Positions 58,988 through 64,000 of a stretch of DNA of 64,000 nt are shown piece by piece. Position 1 is the stretch's first letter; each line of letters starts with the position of its first letter. Below the pieces are notes generated by a model. The model searched no databases. It saw only the letters and a program-made list of their open reading frames with translations, and was not told the origin of the DNA. A program made the position numbers and the translations under genes. This stretch comes from Burkholderiaceae bacterium. Lineage in GTDB: Bacteria; Pseudomonadota; Gammaproteobacteria; Burkholderiales; Burkholderiaceae_E. The DNA lies in the NCBI GenBank assembly GCA_023954135.1, contig JAMLIN010000009.1, positions 1 through 64,000 on the forward strand, given 5' to 3'.

Positions 58988-60022
58988 TCAACCTGTAGGC
59001 CGTCGAAACGGGATACCTGACGGATTAACCTCCAGATAAACCGGGCGCAATTGGCTGCGCCCCTGCTCCGCCATCCAACCGTCTATCGGACCGACCATCG
59101 AACGCACAAGATACCGCACTGTATCGGCTTCCCATTCGTCGTCTAAGCCTGGCCCCAGATTGATGCACAGCCGATCCTGTGTTGTTCGAAAAGCAACATT
59201 ATCTGCTTCCCCCTTAAGGCGAAACCGCAAATACCGCTTTAGCTTGTCGGACCCGGCTTGCACATGTAGTCGGTGTTTCTCTACAGAATTGATATTATAC
59301 GGATTATACCTCGCGATCAATCGCCATTCGCGCTCTTCCCCAAACCCCTCGTGCTTGAACACCGGGGCAATCCATCCGAAGTAGTCGCTACGAATATAGT
59401 GCGCCACAGCCTGATAGCCTTTCGAGCCGAGTTGAGATCCCTGATGCGGATTCCTCATTTCCTCGATCTCCGCCTCTTGGATTCTCGCAACAACGTGGGC
59501 CACAAACGCACGCGCGATCGCCAGCTGTTCGTCGGCCTTGTATATGCACGGCACGAGTTCAAAACCCTGTGATCTAGCAGCGGACTCAAGCGCACCAGCA
59601 TGCACTCCAAGCGCGTAACCCCCTTGAGGGCAATATGCACGCCATTGGGAAAGCAAATTGCCGTTCTCACTCCATGAAGCGACAAACGTAGCGGAACGGC
59701 TCATCGCGATACCCCCCAATGCCACGTCACGGATCATGTTCAATATATCGAGCGGCGCAAGTCTGGCGTCGACAGCTGGTTTACGTGGCGTCGATTCGAT
59801 CTGTCTTTGCTGTGCATCTATCGCCGCCCGAAACACCTCCATGGCCAGCAAACATTCCTTAGCGTCATTCAGATCCGGAACATGTCCACACCAAATCTCT
59901 TGGTCCTTCAATATAGAAGCCAAGGCCATAGGGTTTGTATAATGGTAAAGATGCGAAGGCCTGTCTTTGCGGCGTGCCTCGATGTACTGCGCCAAGACCG
60001 GGAGTTCGTCCTCGAGCCTCAT
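58988..60022 (-). CDS. DUF2971 domain protein
   Basis: The 344-residue product has the DUF2971 pattern: 'HLYHYTNPMALASILKDQEIWCGHVPDLNDAKE', 'FVASWSENGNLLSQWRAYCPQGGYALGVHAG' and 'PVFKHEGFGEEREWRLIARYN'. The order H-Y-T, S-W-S and E-x-E-W recalls ADP-ribosyltransferase folds, so an effector role is possible, but I treat this as speculation. The gene has visibly lower GC and different codon use from its neighbours, a sign of transfer. It sits at the end of the restriction/HEPN cluster. No export signal. Confidence 0.8.
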   Translation of the reverse strand: MRLEDELPVLAQYIEARRKDRPSHLYHYTNPMALASILKDQEIWCGHVPDLNDAKECLLAMEVFRAAIDAQQRQIESTPRKPAVDARLAPLDILNMIRDVALGGIAMSRSATFVASWSENGNLLSQWRAYCPQGGYALGVHAGALESAARSQGFELVPCIYKADEQLAIARAFVAHVVARIQEAEIEEMRNPHQGSQLGSKGYQAVAHYIRSDYFGWIAPVFKHEGFGEEREWRLIARYNPYNINSVEKHRLHVQAGSDKLKRYLRFRLKGEADNVAFRTTQDRLCINLGPGLDDEWEADTVRYLVRSMVGPIDGWMAEQGRSQLRPVYLEVNPSGIPFRRPTG

Positions 60023-60208
60023 CTCTTATTCACCTGTAGCAGACACCATTTTGATAAAACATCCTCACCAAGGACGCTAAGCGTCGGTATTTACCAGGAT
60101 GTAGATCCGGCAACCCACCATTCCGCTGCAAATCCTCGACGACCAGGCCACCCGCGCCCGGTTCAATCTTCAACGCCCGTGATGCGCAAAGGTTGCACCA
60201 CGCGAAGA
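60023..60208. other. Gap between DUF2971 and HEPN-like genes
   Basis: 186 bases, AT-richer than the genome; it probably holds the DUF2971 promoter. A short hairpin GACGC-TAA-GCGTC lies at 60073-60085. I see no gene in it. Confidence 0.4.
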
Positions 60209-60790
60209 TCAGATAGCTCGTGCGGCCGCATCCAATACCCTTCCGTACTCAAGGAAACGATCCTTGCGAGTCTCAATCGCCGTTTCAAGCAACTTCTGGT
60301 GAATACCCATCGGTGGAAGCCACTCCAAAAACTCGCCCGGTTGGCCAGCCTCTTCCCAATTCTTCCTCCAGTCGCTCAGGCGAATCTTTACTGGTTTGTC
60401 CTTGAAATGCACCAATCGATCCCGCAGTTCGATCTCGCCCTTTAGCCACGCCGGGGGCGTCGCTGCGCCGAACCGTTTGCTCGCCTGTTTCAGCTTCTCA
60501 AGCGTTCCATCTCGCTTTACGTGATCCCAAAGCCCGTCAAGCGCGTCGGGCATCACTTGCTCCGCAAGCTGGAATCGCCTCAGTCGATTGGCGAAGCTTT
60601 CGACCATCAACGCCCCCCAGATCACCACCTGAACATGCGCCATCATCAGGTGAACGGGGTCCGCTGACTGCTCGATCTGTGTCTCAATAGCTTCCAGCTC
60701 GCGGAAGTAATGAAACTCCATGTTGATGTGCAACTCGTGCTGCACATCCCCTGACGCGCGAGTCAGCTTTGTCCAACTGGATCGCTTCAC
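60209..60790 (-). CDS. HEPN-like protein of unknown function
   Basis: The 193-residue protein is all-helical by pattern, with 'VHLMMAHVQVVIWGALMVESFANRLRRFQL' and then 'ELRDRLVHFKDK', in which Arg123 and His128 form the R-x4-H motif of HEPN ribonucleases. I do not recognise a named subfamily. HEPN proteins cut RNA in toxin-antitoxin and anti-phage systems. The GTG at 60790 overlaps by 4 nt (GTGA) with the end of an 11-codon open frame after hsdR; an ATG at 60721 is an alternative. It probably belongs to the restriction operon. Confidence 0.65.
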   Translation of the reverse strand: MKRSSWTKLTRASGDVQHELHINMEFHYFRELEAIETQIEQSADPVHLMMAHVQVVIWGALMVESFANRLRRFQLAEQVMPDALDGLWDHVKRDGTLEKLKQASKRFGAATPPAWLKGEIELRDRLVHFKDKPVKIRLSDWRKNWEEAGQPGEFLEWLPPMGIHQKLLETAIETRKDRFLEYGRVLDAAARAI

Positions 60791-60822
60791 GGCCTACCCG
60801 CCGCGGCCTTGGGAATGCTCAT
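60787..60822 (-). CDS. Possible 11-residue leader peptide
   Basis: An ATG 12 nt after the hsdR stop opens a frame for MSIPKAAAGRP, whose TGA overlaps the HEPN-like GTG. It could couple HEPN translation to hsdR, but its length makes it uncertain. Confidence 0.3.
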   Translation of the reverse strand: MSIPKAAAGRP

Positions 60823-60834
60823 GCGGTGTCCTGC

Positions 60835-63147
60835 CTAGTCCGAATAAAGGTGCTTCTGGAAACCAACGAAGACGCGGCGGACCTGATCGGGTCTGCCGAG
60901 TTCGGCAAAGGCGTCGGGCAGGGCGCGGTACTTGAGGCGCAGCAGCGGTGACAGCTTCTCCTGGTCCAGCTCGTCAACGCCTTGCCTGACGTACTGCGCG
61001 AGAACGAAGTCGATGAAAGCCTGCTGCTTGTCGGTCAGCCCCTGCGTGGCCGCTGCCTTCGCCGCGTGGGCACGCTGCTCGCGGGTCCTAGGCTCGGTGG
61101 CAAAGGCCACGTAGGCCAGCACGTCGAAGAGGTCGCTCTGCTCAGCCTCGATGATCGCCTGCATCTCGGCCAGTGGTTCCCGCCCGAAGCCCCGATCCGC
61201 GAGCTGGGCGAGGAGCGTCTTGCGTGTTTCCGGGTCGCTCCAGATCCGGCGAAGCTCGTCTTCGTCCTTGAAGAATTCGGGCAGCACGCCGAAGAGGACT
61301 TCGAGGAACTGCGCGGCAGAGAGCGGTCGGCCATCCGCCCCCCAGAAGGTGGTTGCCGTCATGCTCTGGATCGCGCGCGCCTTGCCGTCCGCCAGCTTGA
61401 CTCTGGTCCTGGGCGCGGGCGGCGGCTCCATCGCGGTCAGCGGCTCGGGTGTACCTGATGGCCCCGACGGGCCCGGCGGCATCGCGCGCGGCGGCTCGGG
61501 CTCCACCGGCTCGCCATCCCACTCCGGATCGCTGAAGTGGTGATGCGCCTTCACGAAGTCGTGGATGGTGAAGTAGTCCTTGCCATCGTACAGGCGCGTT
61601 CCACGCCCGATGATCTGCTTGAACTCGACCATCGAGCTGACGGGTCGCATCAGCACGATGTTGCGCACGTTGCGGGCGTCGACCCCGGTGGACAGCTTCT
61701 GCGAGGTGGTGAGGATGGTCGGGATGGTCTTCTCGTTGTCCTGGAAGTCGCGCAGGAACTGGTCGCCGATGGCCCCGTCGTCCGCCGTCACGCGCACGCA
61801 GTAGTTCGGATCGGCGCCGGCTTTCACCTGGTTGATCAGGTCGCGCACCATTAGCGCATGCTCCTGCGTGGCGCAGAAGACCAGGGTCTTTTCGCGCTGG
61901 TCGATCATACCCATGAGGAGCTTGACGCGGTATTCCTCGCGCTCCCGGATGACGATCACGCGGTTGAAATCGGCCTCGACGTAGCGTTTGCCAGGCACGA
62001 CCTCGCCCTCGACGACGGCGTCGTCGGGCGTGTAAGTGTAGTCGTCCAGCGTGGTGGCGATCTGCCGCACCTTGAAGGGCGTGAGATAGCCGTCGTTGAT
62101 GCCTTCCTTCAGCGAGTAGGTGTAGACCGGCTCGCCAAAGTAGGCGTAGGTGTCGGCATTGGTCTTGCGCCTGGGCGTGGCGGTCAGGCCAAGATGAACC
62201 GCCGGGGCGAAGTAGTCCAGGATCGCCCGCCACTGACCTTCGTCGTTCGCGCCACCCCGGTGGCATTCGTCGATGACGATGAAGTCGAAGAAATCCGCCG
62301 GGTACTCGCCGAAATGCGGCGATCCGCCGGGACCGCTCATGAAGGTCTGGAAGATGGTGAAGAAGATGCTGCCGTTCTTGGGCACGCGGCCCTTCTTCCG
62401 GATTTCCTCCGGCGAGATGCGCACCAGCGCATCGTCGGGGAAGGCCGTGAAGGCGTTGTACGCCTGATCGGCGAGGATGTTGCGATCGGCAAGGAAGAGA
62501 ATGCGCGGACGGCGCGATGGCTCGCCCCCGGTCTTCCAGTCGGTGAGGTTCCAGCGGCTGTGAAAGAGCTTCCAGGCGATCTGAAAGGCAATGGCCGTCT
62601 TGCCGGTGCCGGTGGCCAGCGTCAGCAGAATGCGGTCGCGCCCGTTGGCGATGGCTTCCAGCACGCGGCGGATGGCGATTTCCTGGTAGTAGCGGCTCTC
62701 CCACGCGCCACCCTTGTCTTCGAAGGCAACGGCGGCGAAGCGCTCGCGCCAGGCATTGGCCTCGGCATAGGTTCTGGCCCATAGCTCTTCCGGGCTGGGG
62801 AAGGCGGCAACGTCGCCCTCCGCGCCGCTTGCCATGTCCACGCCATAGATCTTCTGGCCGTTGGTGGCGTACGCAAAGCGCACCGCCAGCCTGGTCGCGT
62901 ACTGCTTGGCCTGCCCCAGCCCTTCGGTATGGGGCTTGCCCCAGGCCTTGGCCTCGATCACCGCCAGCTTGGTGTTGCGGTAGATCAGCACGTAGTCGGC
63001 GATGTCGGCCCTGGCACGCTGGCCGCGCCCCTGCAGGCGGCCGGGCGCGATGACTTCACGCCGGATACGGCTACCCTCGACCACGCCCCAGCCCGCCACC
63101 TGCAAGGCGGGGTCGATGTGCTCGGCGCGGGTTTCGGCTTCGTTCAT
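60835..63147 (-). CDS. hsdR: Type I restriction enzyme R subunit (EcoEI-like)
   Basis: The 770-residue product has the restriction nuclease motif at the N-terminus (Asp51 ... Glu65-x-Lys67 in 'ADYVLIYRNTKLAVIEAKAWG'), then a superfamily-2 translocase: LATGTGKT (177-184), DECH (293-296), 'LTATPRR' and 'QIIGRGTRLYDGKDYFTIHDF', and an EcoEI-type C-terminal helical region that ends in 'FVLAQYVRQGVDELDQEKLSPLLRLKYRALPDAFAELG'. A Pro-rich linker is at about 545-580. HsdR cuts and translocates unmodified DNA together with HsdM and HsdS. Its ATG overlaps the PIN gene stop by 4 nt, so it is coupled to it. hsdM must lie beyond the right edge. Confidence 0.93.
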   Translation of the reverse strand: MNEAETRAEHIDPALQVAGWGVVEGSRIRREVIAPGRLQGRGQRARADIADYVLIYRNTKLAVIEAKAWGKPHTEGLGQAKQYATRLAVRFAYATNGQKIYGVDMASGAEGDVAAFPSPEELWARTYAEANAWRERFAAVAFEDKGGAWESRYYQEIAIRRVLEAIANGRDRILLTLATGTGKTAIAFQIAWKLFHSRWNLTDWKTGGEPSRRPRILFLADRNILADQAYNAFTAFPDDALVRISPEEIRKKGRVPKNGSIFFTIFQTFMSGPGGSPHFGEYPADFFDFIVIDECHRGGANDEGQWRAILDYFAPAVHLGLTATPRRKTNADTYAYFGEPVYTYSLKEGINDGYLTPFKVRQIATTLDDYTYTPDDAVVEGEVVPGKRYVEADFNRVIVIREREEYRVKLLMGMIDQREKTLVFCATQEHALMVRDLINQVKAGADPNYCVRVTADDGAIGDQFLRDFQDNEKTIPTILTTSQKLSTGVDARNVRNIVLMRPVSSMVEFKQIIGRGTRLYDGKDYFTIHDFVKAHHHFSDPEWDGEPVEPEPPRAMPPGPSGPSGTPEPLTAMEPPPAPRTRVKLADGKARAIQSMTATTFWGADGRPLSAAQFLEVLFGVLPEFFKDEDELRRIWSDPETRKTLLAQLADRGFGREPLAEMQAIIEAEQSDLFDVLAYVAFATEPRTREQRAHAAKAAATQGLTDKQQAFIDFVLAQYVRQGVDELDQEKLSPLLRLKYRALPDAFAELGRPDQVRRVFVGFQKHLYSD

Positions 63148-63608
63148 GGTGTCAGGCCCGCAGGGATCTGGAATGCGAGCAGGGCCAGGGCATCGGCTGG
63201 CGAAAGAACCTCAACGCCTTCGGCACGCAGGGTGTCGGCCAACACCAGCAAATCCTTGTCGCCCGTCACCAGCCATGAGGGCTGCACCACCAGTGCTGCA
63301 TGGATGAACTTGTCGTCGGCCGGATCGCGGCACAGCCTGCGCTCACCAATCGCTTGCGGCACAGTTACCTGCTGCGCGACCCCGACGATGTCGTCCAGCA
63401 AAGCGTTGCGCTGCTCGATCGAAACGTAGCGGTCGAACCTGGGATGCCAGAAACGATCCCTGAGCTCGTCGAACGTCGCCTGCGTAAAAGCGGGGCGGGA
63501 GTTGCGCACTACCTGTCGGGTCAACTCGGCCGGCGCCCCGGTTCGGCTGATCAGGCCGCTGATCCACACGTTGGTGTCAATGACGACGCTGAAGGCGGGC
63601 GAAAGCAC
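63144..63608 (-). CDS. PIN-domain toxin (COG1569 type)
   Basis: The 154-residue product has the acidic PIN residues: Asp11 (VVIDTNVWISGL), Glu48 (FDELRDRFW), Asp98/Asp99 (CRDPADDKFIHAAL) and Asp117 (LVTGDKDLLVL). These hold the metals of a ribonuclease. It lies 6 bases after the Phd antitoxin gene, forming a standard pair, but it also overlaps the hsdR start by 4 nt. A toxin pair embedded in a type I restriction operon could stop the loss of the operon. Confidence 0.88.
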   Translation of the reverse strand: MLSPAFSVVIDTNVWISGLISRTGAPAELTRQVVRNSRPAFTQATFDELRDRFWHPRFDRYVSIEQRNALLDDIVGVAQQVTVPQAIGERRLCRDPADDKFIHAALVVQPSWLVTGDKDLLVLADTLRAEGVEVLSPADALALLAFQIPAGLTP

Positions 63609-63614
63609 GCCGAA

Positions 63615-63866
63615 TCAGCTTTCGTCGGCCAGCAGTTCTTCCAGCTTTTCGGGCGTCAGCCCAGCCCGCTCGGCTGCCAACGCTGTCTCTTCCATGGTGC
63701 GGAGCAGCCGGTCGGCATAGAACTGGCGCATCGCCTCGTAGTCCTGCGCGCTGACCATCACGCCCACCAACCGGTTGTGCTTTAGCACACCCACCGGCGA
63801 GCGTTGCGCGCGCTCGATCAACTCTCCGAACCGGGTCTTGGCTTCATTGGCCGTGACGGTTTGCAT
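63615..63866 (-). CDS. Phd/YefM-type antitoxin
   Basis: The 83-residue antitoxin has the Phd N-terminal fold 'MQTVTANEAKTRFGELIERAQRSPVGVLKHNRLVGVMVSAQDYEAM' and an acidic C-terminal helix (EETALAAERAGLTPEKLEELLADES) that should cover the PIN toxin. It would bind the palindromes over its own promoter. It is the first gene of the Phd-PIN-hsdR-HEPN unit, starting 65 bases after the hsdS stop. Confidence 0.88.
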   Translation of the reverse strand: MQTVTANEAKTRFGELIERAQRSPVGVLKHNRLVGVMVSAQDYEAMRQFYADRLLRTMEETALAAERAGLTPEKLEELLADES

Positions 63867-63896
63867 GGGGTGTACCTCTGCCGACTGATATCGGGC

Positions 63897-63929
63897 AATT
63901 TAAACGAATCGTTCGATTTGGTCAAATCG
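63897..63929 (-). promoter_or_regulatory. Promoter and operators of the Phd-PIN-hsdR unit
   Basis: On the minus strand TTGACC (63925-63920), a 17-base spacer and TAAATT (63902-63897) make a strong sigma-70 promoter. The palindrome CGATTTGGTCAAATCG (63914-63929) covers the -35 and AACGAATCGTT (63903-63913) fills the spacer up to the -10. This is the arrangement of an autorepressed toxin-antitoxin promoter. Confidence 0.75.
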
Positions 63930-63931
63930 CA

Positions 63932-64000
63932 TCATAGCTTGCCGCTGAAGGCCTGGTGAAGAAGGGATTTCTTGAGTTCGTCGAGGGCCGCCAGTTTGCG
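63932..64000 (-). CDS. hsdS: Type I restriction specificity subunit HsdS, 3' end only
   Basis: The last 22 codons on the minus strand read RKLAALDELKKSLLHQAFSG then KL and stop. This is the typical C-terminal helix of HsdS subunits. The gene runs off the right edge of the window; hsdM is expected before it. With hsdR it completes a type I system. Confidence 0.8.
   Translation of the reverse strand, partial: RKLAALDELKKSLLHQAFSGKL

Overview
The window looks like the chromosome of a GC-rich betaproteobacterium, most probably Burkholderiales. The grounds are about two-thirds GC through most of it, an RpfE-type gene fused by a stop/start overlap to recJ, prfB followed by lysS, stand-alone parC/parE, three-part TRAP carriers, class III CoA-transferases, and an IscR/IscA pair close to the E. 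coli proteins. No phage, insertion sequence or CRISPR array is visible. Most of the window is ordinary core genome, densely packed, with many 4-8 nt stop/start overlaps.

Layout. 0-4.3 kb: rraA and two small cytochromes c on the minus strand, then a plus-strand MoxR ATPase / GNAT / CoxE-like VWA set. 4.3-9.3 kb: a TRAP carrier (DctM, DctQ, DctP) and a lone GspE/PilB-type ATPase. 9.3-18.2 kb: spermidine-synthase-like protein and htpG (with a sigma-32-type promoter), a 3-hydroxyisobutyryl-CoA hydrolase-like gene, parC, parE and an SMR-type membrane protein. 18.2-22.8 kb: a second TRAP carrier with a Tat-type binding protein and a CaiB-type CoA-transferase. 22.9 kb: tRNA-Ser(GGA). 23-27.7 kb: acs followed by a small membrane protein, a DUF4212 subunit and a sodium:solute symporter, which together look like an acetate or short-acid uptake and activation operon. 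27.9-35.1 kb: class I fumarase, amidase, MFS carrier, YdcF protein and prpE. 35.3-39.3 kb: NlpC/P60 peptidase, an iron-binding periplasmic protein behind a Fur-like site, RidA, an alpha/beta hydrolase and 3-hydroxybutyrate dehydrogenase. 39.2-44.7 kb: comEC, tatD, lolD and lolC. 44.7-50.2 kb: rpfE-like, recJ, prfB (with the +1 programmed frameshift) and lysS. 50.3-57.5 kb: iscA and iscR without iscS/iscU between them, a low-molecular-weight tyrosine phosphatase, uvrB, an aromatic/aspartate aminotransferase and an IpdAB-like CoA-transferase pair.

57.5-64 kb is the accessory part. It holds a Phd/RelE-type toxin-antitoxin pair, tRNA-Asn, an orphan AbrB-type protein, a DUF2971 protein of visibly lower GC, a protein with an R-x4-H HEPN-like motif, and a type I restriction locus read from the right edge: the 3' end of hsdS, then a Phd antitoxin, a PIN toxin and hsdR, the last two joined by an ATGA overlap. 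A strong promoter covered by two palindromes precedes the Phd gene. This cluster is the best candidate for an uncharacterised composite defence system.

Two non-coding observations stand out. A long hairpin repeat occurs twice (about 4.3 and 50.5 kb), each time directly after the stop codon of a minus-strand gene in a convergent gene pair, and the two copies differ by paired, compensatory changes. A second intercistronic hairpin separates the TRAP binding-protein gene from its permease genes at 20.1 kb.
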